A DNA stretch of 64,000 nucleotides from assembly GCA_963771845.1 (NCBI GenBank), contig CAVYVC010000033.1, positions 1 to 64,000 of the forward strand, written 5' to 3'. This DNA comes from VAZQ01 sp963771845. GTDB lineage: Bacteria > Pseudomonadota > Alphaproteobacteria > Rhizobiales > Xanthobacteraceae. The position numbers and the translations under genes were made by a program. The notes under the pieces are model-generated. The model was not told the origin of the DNA and ran no database searches. It saw nothing but the letters and a program-made list of their open reading frames with translations. This document shows positions 17,574 through 26,557 of this stretch, one piece after another (position 1 is the stretch's first letter; the number at the start of each line of letters is the position of its first letter).

Positions 17574-18917
17574 TTGAACCAGCAAACGGGGTTCGCAGTC
17601 CTGTGGTCGTCATGTCTGGCGATGCTCGCGGTCGGCGCCAACGGCACGGCGATCATGGCCGCCTTGCCGACCATGCAAACCGAGCTTTCCCTCAGTTCAG
17701 CCGGCGTGCAATGGGCGGTCAATGCCTATCTGGTCGTCTCCGCGGCCTGCATAGTGCTCGGCGGCCAGGCGGCGGATCGGTTCGGTGCACGGCTGGTTTC
17801 GATGGTCGGATTGGCGCTGTTCGGCGTCGCGTCCTGCATCATTGCCGCCGCCGGCACTCAAGCCGAGCTGCTGGCGGGACGGGCCTTGCAGGGCCTCGCG
17901 GCGGCGTTCGCGGTGCCCAGCACTCTGGCTGCGGTCGACCGCAGCGCGGCGCCGGAGCGCAAGGGAGCAGCGATCGGCGCTTGGACCGGGTTTCTGATGC
18001 TCGGCTTCAGCATCGGGCCGCTGCTCGGAGGCGCGCTCACCCACGTCACAAGCTGGCGCATGATCTTCTGGCTCAACGTGCTACTCATGCTAATCGCCAT
18101 TGCAGGTCTGGCCTCCGCCGGCGCAGCGACCGTGCGCCCCGACGGAACGCAAGGCCGGCGCGCGGACTGGACAGGCTTTGTTTTGCTGGCCACGTTCATG
18201 GTGTGCCTGGTCTTTGGGCTGCATGCGCTGCCACACGTGTGGGCAGCACCGCTCCCCGTTGTCGGCCCGTTCGTATTGGCGGCGGTCGCGTTCGTCCTGC
18301 TGCTGATCGTGGAGTTGCATGCCGAAGCGCCGCTGGTCGACCTGGGCTTCTTCGCGCGGCGCGGATTCGTGATGGGCGTGGCCATCGGCTCGCTGTCGAT
18401 GTTCAGCATCATGAGCCTGCTGCTCTACTTCAATCTCTATGCGCAGAGCCGGGATGGACTCGGCCTCACGGCGCTGGAAGCGGGCGCCTCGCTGTTGCCA
18501 TTGAGCGCGGCATTGCTGGCGCTCGCTCTGTCAGCTTCCGCCGTGGCCGCACGGAGCGGGCTGCGCAACGCTATGACGGGTGGCATGGCGCTGATTGCGA
18601 TCGCCAGCGCCGTCATCGGCGTGGCCATCGCCGGGGGCGGGATGGTCCTCCTGGCGATCGGGTTTTTCGTGATGGGGTCCGGTCTGGCCCTACCTTATGC
18701 CTTGGCACCGCGGCTGGCGCTGTCGGCTCTTTCGCCCGCCCAAGCGGGGCAGGGTTCGGGCATCATCAACGCCTGTACCTTTCTTGGCGGGAGCGTGGGC
18801 GTTGCCGTCGGCGCGATCGCCTTGGCGCTGGGAGGTTTCGTCGGCGTGCTGACGATGATTGCGCTTGTTGGCATCATCGGCGCCGCCCTCGGCCGCAGGA
18901 TTTCGGAGACGGCATAG
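17574..18917 (+). CDS. MFS transporter (DHA2-like exporter)
   Basis: This is a 447-residue, highly hydrophobic protein. It has the MFS loop motif GGQAADRFGARLV after TM2, LAGRALQGLAAAFAVPSTLA (motif B) and WTGFLMLGFSIGPLLGGALTH, the antiporter motif C. About 14 TM segments can be drawn, as in the EmrB/QacA branch, suggesting proton-driven export of a small organic compound. No ATG fits; TTG 17574 is preceded by GGAG with good spacing. The gene stands alone on its strand. Confidence 0.88.
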   Translation: MNQQTGFAVLWSSCLAMLAVGANGTAIMAALPTMQTELSLSSAGVQWAVNAYLVVSAACIVLGGQAADRFGARLVSMVGLALFGVASCIIAAAGTQAELLAGRALQGLAAAFAVPSTLAAVDRSAAPERKGAAIGAWTGFLMLGFSIGPLLGGALTHVTSWRMIFWLNVLLMLIAIAGLASAGAATVRPDGTQGRRADWTGFVLLATFMVCLVFGLHALPHVWAAPLPVVGPFVLAAVAFVLLLIVELHAEAPLVDLGFFARRGFVMGVAIGSLSMFSIMSLLLYFNLYAQSRDGLGLTALEAGASLLPLSAALLALALSASAVAARSGLRNAMTGGMALIAIASAVIGVAIAGGGMVLLAIGFFVMGSGLALPYALAPRLALSALSPAQAGQGSGIINACTFLGGSVGVAVGAIALALGGFVGVLTMIALVGIIGAALGRRISETA

Positions 18918-18988
18918 GCGGCGGCGTTTCTTTCTAATGGCGACAATTTCCCGGCCCGCGCCAGCGAGTCATCGAATGCGAGCACAAG

Positions 18989-19468
18989 ATGGTTGACGCG
19001 ACCCCCCTCATCTTCCCGCAACTCGGTCCCGCCTATCAGGCGCTCTTTCCCTGGGCCGAGGCGCTGTTGCGCGCCGTGGTGGGGCTTACGCTAGTCCCGC
19101 ACGGGCTGCGCAGCACGTTCGGGATGTTTCCATCGACTGGCGCGCAGTCGCACAATTTGACCGAATTCGCGAATGAGCTCGACCGCGACGGCTTTCATCC
19201 CGGAAAATTCTGGGCGCGTGCCATCGTGTTGACGCAGCTCGTGGCTGGTCCGATGCTCGCGCTTGGACTATTCACTCGCCTCGCCGCCGGCCCGATAGTC
19301 GTTTTTCTCATCGTGTCGAACTACGAACGCTGGCGAGTGGGCGGATTTTTCTGGAACAAGATGGGCCTCGAATTCACGCTGATGTGGACCGTGGCCGCCC
19401 TCTATTTCCTGGTGCACGGCGGCGGCGCGATCTCCGTCGATCATCTTCTGATTGGGCGAGAATTCTGA
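18989..19468 (+). CDS. DoxX-family membrane protein
   Basis: This 159-residue protein has four predicted TM helices. It contains LLRAVVGLTLVPHGLRSTFG near residue 27, KFWARAIVLTQLVAGPMLALGLFTRLAA in the middle and a C-terminal WTVAALYFLVHGGG with ISVDHLL. This is the DoxX/DUF417-like pattern. Members affect respiratory or thiol-redox processes at the inner membrane, but no reaction is established for this subtype. The 19469-19731 spacer downstream holds no gene or clear element. Confidence 0.8.
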   Translation: MVDATPLIFPQLGPAYQALFPWAEALLRAVVGLTLVPHGLRSTFGMFPSTGAQSHNLTEFANELDRDGFHPGKFWARAIVLTQLVAGPMLALGLFTRLAAGPIVVFLIVSNYERWRVGGFFWNKMGLEFTLMWTVAALYFLVHGGGAISVDHLLIGREF

Positions 19469-19731
19469 CCTCCGAGCCCCAGCCCAAGCCTCCCAGCCAC
19501 CCCGCGGCCGCCCTCGCATACCCGCTAAAATCTATCCGCCTCGAACCGGGCGCGCCGAGGACATCCTCGCTGCTGCAGCCCCCGTTGTTCAGGCGCCGCC
19601 GCAATATCGCAGGGTGTCGGCCGCGTGAACGCGCGACTTGATGTCGCCGCCTTTGCGGTTTAGCCCCTACGCCCTTCCACGGGGGCGGCAGGCCGGGCAG
19701 GCAGAACCGAAACAGAGCAAGTGAGGCAAGC

Positions 19732-20694
19732 GTGAGGTCGCTCGTCGCGGCTCCAAATGTCATATCCTGGGGCGGATTTGCACGTTGTGCAGCCCTTTGT
19801 GCCGTCCTTGTAAGTTGGCCCGGCAGCGGCGGCGCGCAGGACATAGGCACACTCAATCCGCAGCCGTTGCCGCCGGTGGCCAAGCCCGACGATCCCAAGA
19901 TACCGGCCAAGGAACTGTTTGGCCGCAAGACGACGCCGGCGCCGCTGGAAGCGCGCACCATCGGTTTCTACGCCAAAGGATGCCTCGCGGGCGCCGTCGC
20001 GTTGCCGGTCAACGGCCAGACCTGGCAAGTGATGCGCGTGTCACGCAATCGCAATTGGGGACACCCCAAGCTCGTTGAATTTCTGGAACGATTGGCCGGC
20101 AAGGCGCCGCAGACTGGATGGCGCGGACTGCTCGTCGGCGACATGTCGCAACCGCGCGGTGGCCCCATGCTTGGGGGTCACGCCAGCCACCAGGTTGGTC
20201 TTGACGTCGATATCTGGCTCACTCCCATGCCCGACCGCGAGCTCACCAGGCCAGAGCGGGAGGAGATGATGGCGACCATGATCGTGCGCGAAGACCGCAA
20301 GGATGTCGATGCCAGGGTATGGACGCCGGCGCACGTGGCGCTGATCAGGGCCGCGGCCGAGGATGAGGATGTGGCACGCGTATTCGTGAATGCAGCAATC
20401 AAGAAAGCGCTCTGCCGGGATGCTGGCCGTGATCGCGCCTGGTTGCACAAGGTGCAGCCGTGGTATGGCCACGACTGGCACTTTCATGTGCGTCTCAATT
20501 GCCCGGCGGAAAACCCGCAATGCGAGCCGCAACCGCCGCGGCCGGCCAATGACGGCTGCGGCAAGGAGCTTGATCATTGGCTCACCGGTCCAGCGCTGCA
20601 CGTCAATGTAGATGCGAAACCATCCACGGGACGGCCCGGTCCGAAAATGGCCGAATTGCCCAAGGCCTGCCGGCAGGTTCTGCTCGCGCCCTGA
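19732..20694 (+). CDS. mepA: Penicillin-insensitive murein endopeptidase
   Basis: MepA is a periplasmic zinc LAS-family peptidase that cleaves D-Ala-mDAP cross-links in peptidoglycan. The 320-residue product starts with a signal peptide (through SGGAQ), then PVNGQTWQVMRVSRNRNWGHP, GDMSQPRGGPMLGGHASHQVG with LDVDIW (zinc ligands about His153 and Asp160) and the second metal motif HDWHFHVRL. Cysteines in the C-terminal tail (CPAENPQC, ANDGCG, KACRQ) may form disulfides. The start is GTG 19732; the ribosome site is weak. It is monocistronic. Confidence 0.95.
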   Translation: MRSLVAAPNVISWGGFARCAALCAVLVSWPGSGGAQDIGTLNPQPLPPVAKPDDPKIPAKELFGRKTTPAPLEARTIGFYAKGCLAGAVALPVNGQTWQVMRVSRNRNWGHPKLVEFLERLAGKAPQTGWRGLLVGDMSQPRGGPMLGGHASHQVGLDVDIWLTPMPDRELTRPEREEMMATMIVREDRKDVDARVWTPAHVALIRAAAEDEDVARVFVNAAIKKALCRDAGRDRAWLHKVQPWYGHDWHFHVRLNCPAENPQCEPQPPRPANDGCGKELDHWLTGPALHVNVDAKPSTGRPGPKMAELPKACRQVLLAP

Positions 20695-20756
20695 CGGGAC
20701 GTTATAGAGCTAAGATTTCGATGACGTGTTATCATGGCGCGGAGTGGCAGCTTGCC

Positions 20757-20782
20757 CACCTCTCCCCTGCGGGGAGAGGTAA
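20757..20782. repeat. Intergenic hairpin repeat
   Basis: ACCTCTCCCC-TGC-GGGGAGAGGT forms a near-perfect hairpin between mepA and the amidohydrolase gene. This is a common dispersed sequence in rhizobial genomes and may also end mepA transcription, though no T-run follows. Confidence 0.6.
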
Positions 20783-20825
20783 GCCGCGACTGCATCGTGC
20801 TCACCGGAGCATGCTCTAACAAACA

Positions 20826-21887
20826 ATGCCCCCCACGCCGCCCTCTGCCGCAACGCTTGCGGCGCATTATCTCCCGGTGCGCCAGGACTGGCTCGACCGG
20901 CGCAAAGAGCCGATCCTTGAGCCTGACCTGCCGATCGTCGATCCACACCATCACCTGTGGGATCGGCCGCAGTGGCGTTATCTGCTCCACGATCTGCTCG
21001 CCGATACCGGCAGCGGCCACAATATTGTCGCCACCGTCTTCGTGCAGGCGCGCGCCATGCATCGCGCGAGCGGGCCCGAGGAAATGCGGCCCATCGGCGA
21101 AACCGAGTTCGTCAATGGTGTCGCCGCCATGAGCGCCAGCGGCGCTTATGGCAAGACAAGAGCCTGTGCCGGAATTGTCGGCCACGCCGATCTAACCTTG
21201 GGGGAAGCAGTCGAGCCGGTTTTGGCGGCCCATATGCGCGCAGGCGGCGAGCGCTTTCGTGGCATCCGCCACATCACCGCCTGGGACGCGGATGCCACCG
21301 TGCGCAATCCCGCTCACACTCCGCCGCCCGGACTGCTCGCGGACAAAAAATTCCGCGCGGGCCTTGCGGTTCTCGGCCGGCTCGGCCTCTCGTTTGATGC
21401 CTGGCTCTATCATCCGCAGATCGGCGAGCTCACCGAGCTCGCGCGCGCATTTGCGGATGTGAGCATTGTGCTCAACCACGTCGGGGGACCGCTCGGAATC
21501 GGCGTCTACGCCGGCAGACGCCAAGAGATATTTCCTGCCTGGGCCGCCTCCATCAAAACCCTCGCCGCTTGCCCGAACGTCTTCGTCAAGCTCGGCGGGC
21601 TCGGCATGCGCATCGGCGGCTTTGGTTTTCACGCGCAGGGCGAGCCGCCCTCTTCCGAGACGCTTGCCGCGGCGTGGCGGCCTTATATCGAGACTTGCAT
21701 CGAGGCGTTCGGAACTGCACGCGCGATGTTCGAGAGCAATTTTCCCGTCGACAAGGGCTCCTACAGCTATCCGGTGTTCTGGAACGCCTGCAAGCTCATG
21801 AGCAAAGGCGCAAGCGGCGCGGAAAAATCCGATCTGTTTGCTCGCACGGCGGCACGCTTCTATCGCCTCGAAGCAATCGGCTGTTAG
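20826..21887 (+). CDS. Amidohydrolase 2-family protein
   Basis: This is a 353-residue TIM-barrel metal hydrolase or lyase. Strand 1 carries the D-x-H-x-H motif in VDPHHHLWD (His41 and His43), followed by VATVFVQARAMH, FRGIRHITAWD and SIVLNHVGGPLG (metal His); a late Asp lies in FESNFPVDKG. Relatives hydrolyse lactones (for example 2-pyrone-4,6-dicarboxylate) or decarboxylate aromatic acids. FESNFPVDK with the VDPHHHLWD start is typical of the lactonase-like branch. The substrate is not assignable. The thioesterase gene follows 74 bases later on the same strand. Confidence 0.85.
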   Translation: MPPTPPSAATLAAHYLPVRQDWLDRRKEPILEPDLPIVDPHHHLWDRPQWRYLLHDLLADTGSGHNIVATVFVQARAMHRASGPEEMRPIGETEFVNGVAAMSASGAYGKTRACAGIVGHADLTLGEAVEPVLAAHMRAGGERFRGIRHITAWDADATVRNPAHTPPPGLLADKKFRAGLAVLGRLGLSFDAWLYHPQIGELTELARAFADVSIVLNHVGGPLGIGVYAGRRQEIFPAWAASIKTLAACPNVFVKLGGLGMRIGGFGFHAQGEPPSSETLAAAWRPYIETCIEAFGTARAMFESNFPVDKGSYSYPVFWNACKLMSKGASGAEKSDLFARTAARFYRLEAIGC

Positions 21888-21961
21888 CCAGGCGCAAAAC
21901 CACTGCGTACCGTGTCTCGTCCAGGCACATCTGTGTTTGGCTGCGATCCCGCGAGATCAAA

Positions 21962-22369
21962 ATGGATTTGCGAACCCGTCTGACCAAGGATCCGCTGCCG
22001 TTCGCAACCCTCCTCGGCATCGAGATCGTCAGCGCTGAGTTGGAGAGGATCGTCGGGGAAATGATGGTTCGGGACGAGCTTTGCACCCGGCCGGCCGTGC
22101 TGCATGGCGGCGCTATCATGGCGTTTGCCGATACGCTCGGCGCCCTGGGAACGATCGCAAATCTCAGCGACGGTGCCCGTACCGCGACGATCGAGAGCAA
22201 GACCAATTTCATCAGCGCCGCGCCGGCCGGCAGCCGCGTCATTGGCAAATCGACGCCGCTTCATCGCGGGCGGCGAACCATGGTCTGGCAAACGCGCGTC
22301 ACGACCGCTGATGGCAAGCTCGTCGCCGTCGTGACCCAGACGCAGCTTGTTTTTCCGGCCGCCAAGTAG
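21962..22369 (+). CDS. PaaI-family hotdog-fold thioesterase
   Basis: This 135-residue protein has the hotdog signature LHGGAIMAFADTLGALGT, with the catalytic helix preceded by HGG, then IESKTNFISAAPAGSRV and RRTMVWQTRVTTADGKLVAVV. PaaI-type enzymes hydrolyse aryl- or acyl-CoA thioesters in the cytoplasm. ATG 21962 fits the family N-terminus (MDLRTRLTKDPLPFATLLGIE). The stop codon TAG is itself the first base triplet of a palindrome that could end transcription. Confidence 0.88.
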   Translation: MDLRTRLTKDPLPFATLLGIEIVSAELERIVGEMMVRDELCTRPAVLHGGAIMAFADTLGALGTIANLSDGARTATIESKTNFISAAPAGSRVIGKSTPLHRGRRTMVWQTRVTTADGKLVAVVTQTQLVFPAAK

Positions 22370-22553
22370 CCCGGATTGCCGCTTGCGCGAAGCGCAAGCG
22401 CAAATCCGGGACGAACCGCGCGGCCCCGGCAAACAGAGTGAATCGGCTCTTTTGCCAAACCGAACCCGGTAGGTTGGGTCGAGCCCTTGCGAGACCCAAC
22501 ACCTTTTCCGCGCTGCTCAATGTTGGGTCTCGTGAAGAACTCGACCCAACCGT
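22367..22553. repeat. REP-like palindrome and a second long inverted repeat
   Basis: TAGCCCGGATTGCCGCTTGC pairs with the stretch up to ATCCGGG (22367-22411), starting on the thioesterase stop codon. A second pair follows: GGTTGGGTCGAG near 22472 against CTCGACCCAACC ending near 22553, with a nested GAGACCCAAC/GTTGGGTCTC pair. The region 22370-22622 contains no gene. Confidence 0.65.
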
Positions 22554-22714
22554 CTACGCGTCAGCTATGACCTAAATGCAGCGCTGAAACGGCTCCTTTC
22601 ACCGCTCCGCGCCTGCATTCCCTGTAAATAACAGGAAAATACAGGCCGGCGTGCATGGAGTGCACCCCAAAAGTGAGACACGAAAATAGGGAACAGTTCT
22701 CGTAGAGGAGAACG

Positions 22715-23095
22715 ATGTCCACAGGAAAACGACGGGTTTTCGACAGGGAGTTCAAGCTTTCTGCGCTAGAACGGCTACATGGCGGCGCGAACGCTGCAGC
22801 ACTGTGCCAGGAGCTGCAGATCAGCCGTGGGCGGCTTTCGCAATGGTGTAGTGATTATCGTCGGCACGGGCCTGCAGGTCTTCGCAAAGCCGGGCGCCCC
22901 CGCAAGACGGATATGAAGCTGGATCGAGTGGTCAAGGCCACCGATTTTGAAACGGCTCGTGAGCGCATTGGCGAGCTGGAACGCAAGATCGGTCAGCAGC
23001 AGATCGAACTCGATTTTTTTCGACTAGCCTTGCGGCGCATCGGGGAAGCACGCCGGCCGAGCGACGAGCCTGGCGTGAAAGCATCTACGCTGTGA
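22715..23095 (+). CDS. IS3-family transposase OrfA
   Basis: This 126-residue DNA-binding protein has a helix-turn-helix (FKLSALERLHGGANAAALCQELQI followed by SRGRLSQW) that recognises the IS ends, then a C-terminal coiled-coil segment (ERIGELERKIGQQQIELDFF) typical of the OrfA leucine zipper. ATG 22715 has GTAGAGGAG upstream. Its stop overlaps the orfB start (GTGA, 23092-23095). In this family a fused OrfAB transposase is often made by ribosomal frameshifting; the overlap here suggests coupling instead or in addition. Confidence 0.92.
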   Translation: MSTGKRRVFDREFKLSALERLHGGANAAALCQELQISRGRLSQWCSDYRRHGPAGLRKAGRPRKTDMKLDRVVKATDFETARERIGELERKIGQQQIELDFFRLALRRIGEARRPSDEPGVKASTL

Positions 23096-24009
23096 TCACA
23101 GAGCTGATGTCACCGCGTCCGCAAGGCGATTTGACGGCCGAAGCAATGTGCATGCGCGCGAACATCAGCCGCGCTGGATATTATCGTCACTGGGCGAGAT
23201 CTGTGCCGCGTCAAGAACAGACGGCGATACGCGATCATATCCAACGTGTTGCGCTTGCGAACCGGCGCTACGGTTATCGACGGATATCGGCACAGCTCCG
23301 GCGCGAAGGTATCGTCGTGAACCACAAACGTGTGTTGCGGCTGATGCGTGAGGACAGCCTGCTTGTTTTGCGCACGCGGCCGTTCGTACCGGTGACGACC
23401 GATTCAGGTCACGAGTGGCGAGTGGTGCCGAATTTAGCACGTGGTTTGGTGCCGACAGGCCTCGATCAACTGTGGGTGGCTGATATCACCTATGTCCGGC
23501 TGCTGGAGGAATTTGCGTTCCTGGCGGTTGTGCTCGATACCTTCAGCCGTAAAGTGATTGGTTGGGCTTTGGAGAACCATCTGCGGGCGAGCTTGGCTCT
23601 TAATGCGCTCGAGATGGCAATCAAGACGCGTCGGCCAGCACCTGGAAGTTTGATCCATCATTCTGATCGTGGCGTACAGTATGCGTGTCGCGAGTACACC
23701 GAGATGCTTGCAGCGTATGACATCCAACCGAGCATGAGTCGTGTCGGCAATCCGTACGACAATGCGAAAGCGGAGAGTTTTATGAAGACACTCAAACAGG
23801 AGGAGGTTGATGGCAGAAATTATCGCGATCTCGAGCACGCCCGCGAGGCGATCGGCGTCTTCATCGAAGACGTCTACAATCGACAGCGACTGCACTCGGC
23901 CCTAGCCTATCGGCCCCCGGCTGAGTTCGAAGCAAATCTTCCGCGGCCTACTTATCCACGGAGTTATCAACACGCCGCGCACCCAACAGCAAACGCAACA
24001 AGTTCCTAG
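23092..24009 (+). CDS. IS3-family transposase OrfB (DDE integrase)
   Basis: This 305-residue protein has an HTH_21-type N-terminal region (RRYGYRRISAQLRREG) and an rve integrase core. The catalytic acids are seen in WVADITYVRL (D), IHHSDRGVQYACREY (D) and NPYDNAKAESFMKTLK (E). All three are present and the length is normal, so the element could still be mobile. The right inverted repeat begins within its last codons. Confidence 0.95.
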   Translation: MITELMSPRPQGDLTAEAMCMRANISRAGYYRHWARSVPRQEQTAIRDHIQRVALANRRYGYRRISAQLRREGIVVNHKRVLRLMREDSLLVLRTRPFVPVTTDSGHEWRVVPNLARGLVPTGLDQLWVADITYVRLLEEFAFLAVVLDTFSRKVIGWALENHLRASLALNALEMAIKTRRPAPGSLIHHSDRGVQYACREYTEMLAAYDIQPSMSRVGNPYDNAKAESFMKTLKQEEVDGRNYRDLEHAREAIGVFIEDVYNRQRLHSALAYRPPAEFEANLPRPTYPRSYQHAAHPTANATSS

Positions 24010-24748
24010 TTTTCGTGTCTCACTCGAAGGGTGCACCCCATGCAAGAAGCGCCCGTAAAATGCGGACTTGCCAAAAAAAGAACAGAGGCGGGAACAGGGC
24101 GATTGCGGCAATAACAGAGAGATAGCAGGGAAGCCGGGCGGAGATGGCAAACCCGCCTGCTGCCGTTTGGATCGGCAAAATTGCATGGCTTCCTTTGAGT
24201 ACTTGGGAGGCTGTGAGTAATCGTCATGAAGCGCTGCTTGTGATCCTGTTGCGATTTGCGCGAGTTGCCATGCGGACTGCAACCATCGGCACCGCAAGCG
24301 CTGTGTGAAGCAGCCCTCACAGATAACTCCTTCGTCGATAAAGCTTTTCGTCCGTTGGCTTTGTTTGGTAGTTTGGTAATGGCGGATGCAGATTGCGGCT
24401 GCGATGCGGCCGGACCTCGTGTTGCGGACGCGCAGGCATGAAAAAACCCGGCACGCTGCGCGTCCGGGTCTCACCTCTGGAGTATGCCAATTTCTCTACC
24501 AAAAATGTTTCGGAAAGTCAAGAAAATTCTTTTAGCAACTTCTTTTGGGGGTGATTTTGTTGCCGCAGCTTCTGCCTGCCAGCACCGCAGCTTGCAATGA
24601 GCGGCGTGAAGGAGGCGCAACAACACAGGTCAGCTTTCACCAGCTGCGGACATTTTGTAGTAGAAGGTCTCAGCAGCTATGTGCCAGGAGGAGACATACT
24701 GCGGCGCAGCAAATGAGCATCGGTCTCTGCGGCTATTTTGCGTCTCGT

Positions 24749-26087
24749 TTAGCTTTCGCCGCTGGCTGGTAGGCGCACAGTGAACACGGAGCCCTTGCCC
24801 GGCTCGCTCGCCACCTTAATGTCGCCGCTCATCATCTGGCAGAACCTCTGGCTGATCACGAGCCCAAGGCCTGTGCCGCCGTACTTGCTCGCCGTTTTTG
24901 AGGAGGCCTGAGAAAACTCCTGGAACAGCTTGTCCATCTGCTCCGGCGTCATGCCGATGCCCGTGTCGGCGACCGAGAGCGTGACCCAGTCGCGGCCATT
25001 CTCCTGTTTCTGCCGAGCGGCGATGGTGACCGTGCCTTTTTCAGTGAACTTGTTGGCGTTGCTCATGAGGTTCAGTAGCGCTTGCCGGAGTTGCATCTGG
25101 TCCGCACGGATCATGCCGAGCGCGGCATCGCAATGGACCGCGACCTGGTTGCCATTCTTTGCCGCCAATGGCTCGATAGTCTTGACGACCTCGTCGATCA
25201 GTGGCGGCAGAGCAAAGGTATCCAGATTAAGCTCCATCCGCCCCGCCTCGATCTTGGACAGGTCGAGGATGTCGTTTATCAAGGCGAGTAAATGCCGACC
25301 TGCACCGAGCACGCGGTCGAGCGGCTCGGTGTCCTGCTTCAGCGCCTCCGCATCCTCCCGCAGCATCTCGGAGAGAATGGCTGCGACTTGTGTTGGCTCG
25401 CCTCCGCCAGCTGGCGGCTCTTGTTTTGAATTTCATCAAACAGCCGCGTGTTCTCGATCGCGATAACCGCCTGGTCGGCGAAGGTGGCTGCCAGCTCGAT
25501 CTGCTTGTCGGTGAATGGTCGGACCGAGTTTCGTAACAAGGCGATGGCTCCAATGGGTATTCCTTCTCGCAAGATCGGTACGCCGAGAGCCGTCCGCCGG
25601 CCGCCAATCTTCTGGCCCGTGAGGTACGTGTATTCGGGGTCGGCCAGAACGTCGGGGATGTGGATGATTTTGTGTTCAAGTAAGACCCGCCCCTGTACCG
25701 TACCTCTCCCCCCGAATTCGACCGGGTGACTGCGACGAATTCGGTGAACTGAGGTGACACTCCAAAGCTGGCTTCAAAATGATAAGTTGCGTCTTTCGGA
25801 CGACCTATAACGGCCTGGTCCGCTTCGCAGAGGCGCGCAACCGATTCGACCAGCCTGTTGAGCACTGCTTTGAGATCAAAAGTGGAGCGGCTGATGACTT
25901 TGAGCACGTCGGCGGTGGCAGTCTGCTGCTGCCGCGCCTCGGCAAGGTGCTTTTGCGCCTCGGCGAGTTCGCGAGTCCGCTGATCGAGTTGCTTTTGCAG
26001 GTCGGCTGCCGAGGAGCGGCGACTGCGCGCAGCCGTTGCGTTGTTGCGGCGCTCGATCTTCGTTGTCTTCCTGTGGGGCGCTTTCAT
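24749..26087 (-). pseudogene. GAF-domain hybrid-type histidine kinase, broken
   Basis: The N-terminus is a coiled coil (LQKQLDQRTRELAEAQKHL), followed by a GAF domain (DLKAVLNRLVESVARLCEADQA to ALLRNSVRPFTDKQIELAATFADQA) and a C-terminal kinase core with LNLMSNANKF (N box), DTGIGM (G1) and GGTGLGLVIS. Two lesions are visible. One base is missing in the GGG run at 25724-25726, restoring which gives PVEFGGRGTVQGRVLLEHK. Near 25382-25386, QHKSQ is joined out of frame to AILSEMLRED, deleting about 15 residues expected to be FLANMSHELRTPLN, which includes the phosphorylated His. Even with sequencing errors corrected it should not autophosphorylate. No response regulator is adjacent; 24546-24748 has no gene. 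Confidence 0.85.
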
Positions 26088-26269
26088 AGGCCCGCCGCCC
26101 GTCGCTGCAGCGGCCTAGCGAGGGGCCTTGGCACTAACGCAATCGACGTGGCGACGGACCACCCTCGCATGAAGCCCTCCTACGACGCTTAGAACCGCAC
26201 CAGAGGCAGCGAAGGGTATCACACCCATGGCGACGTTGAGAGGGCTAGTCCGGGGGCAGGGAGATCGGA

Positions 26270-26557
26270 ATGGTAGCCTATTGGATCGGTGAGCACAGCA
26301 TCACGGACTCAAGCAAATTCGACGAATATTTGCGCAAGGTGCTTCCGATCATCGAGCGCTTCGGCGGTCGTTATCTCACCCGCGGGGCAGCCCATGAGGT
26401 CTTGGATGGGGATTGGCACCCAAATCGGGTCGTCGTAATTGAGTTCCCCGACATTGCAACAATAAAAGCGTTCTATCATTCACCAGAATACCAACCTCTC
26501 ATTGCGCTTCGACGAAGCGCCGCCACTGATGTTATCATCGCAGTCGAAGGAAAATGA
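26270..26557 (+). CDS. DUF1330 domain protein
   Basis: This 95-residue dimeric alpha-beta barrel-type protein has the family pattern MVAYWIGEHSITDSSKFDEY, then FGGRYLTRGAAHEVLDG, RVVVIEFPDIATIKAFYHSP and a C-terminal beta strand. The fold resembles small monooxygenase-like proteins but the family function is unknown. ATG 26270 follows a purine-rich GGGGCAGGGAG. It stands alone; 26088-26269 holds no feature. Confidence 0.85.
   Translation: MVAYWIGEHSITDSSKFDEYLRKVLPIIERFGGRYLTRGAAHEVLDGDWHPNRVVVIEFPDIATIKAFYHSPEYQPLIALRRSAATDVIIAVEGK

Larger units (their letters stand above)
22658..24038 (+). mobile_element. Complete IS3-family insertion sequence
   Basis: The 1381-bp element has imperfect terminal inverted repeats of about 35 bases: left GAGTGCACCCCAAAAGTGAG, right end (reverse complement) GGGTGCACCCTTCGAGTGAG, both continuing ACACGAAAA. 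CATG flanks it on both sides (22654-22657 and 24039-24042), a plausible 4-bp target duplication. It encodes orfA and orfB in the usual IS3 order. It sits inside a dispersed repeat whose uninterrupted version is at 1690. Confidence 0.9.
22623..24545. repeat. Dispersed repeat, copy B, split by an IS3 element
   Basis: The left part (22623-22657) has TGTAAATAACAGG and GGAAAATACA. The right part (24039-24545) resumes with CAAGAAGCGCCCG, GGCGGGAACAGGGC, a TGCATGGCTTCC block and a final block with AAAAAACCCGGCACGCTGCG, CTGGAGTATGCCAATT and ACCAAAAATGTTTCGG. The order matches copy A at 1690-2213, which lacks the insertion. The middle of the right part differs more. The repeat appears non-coding. Confidence 0.65.
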
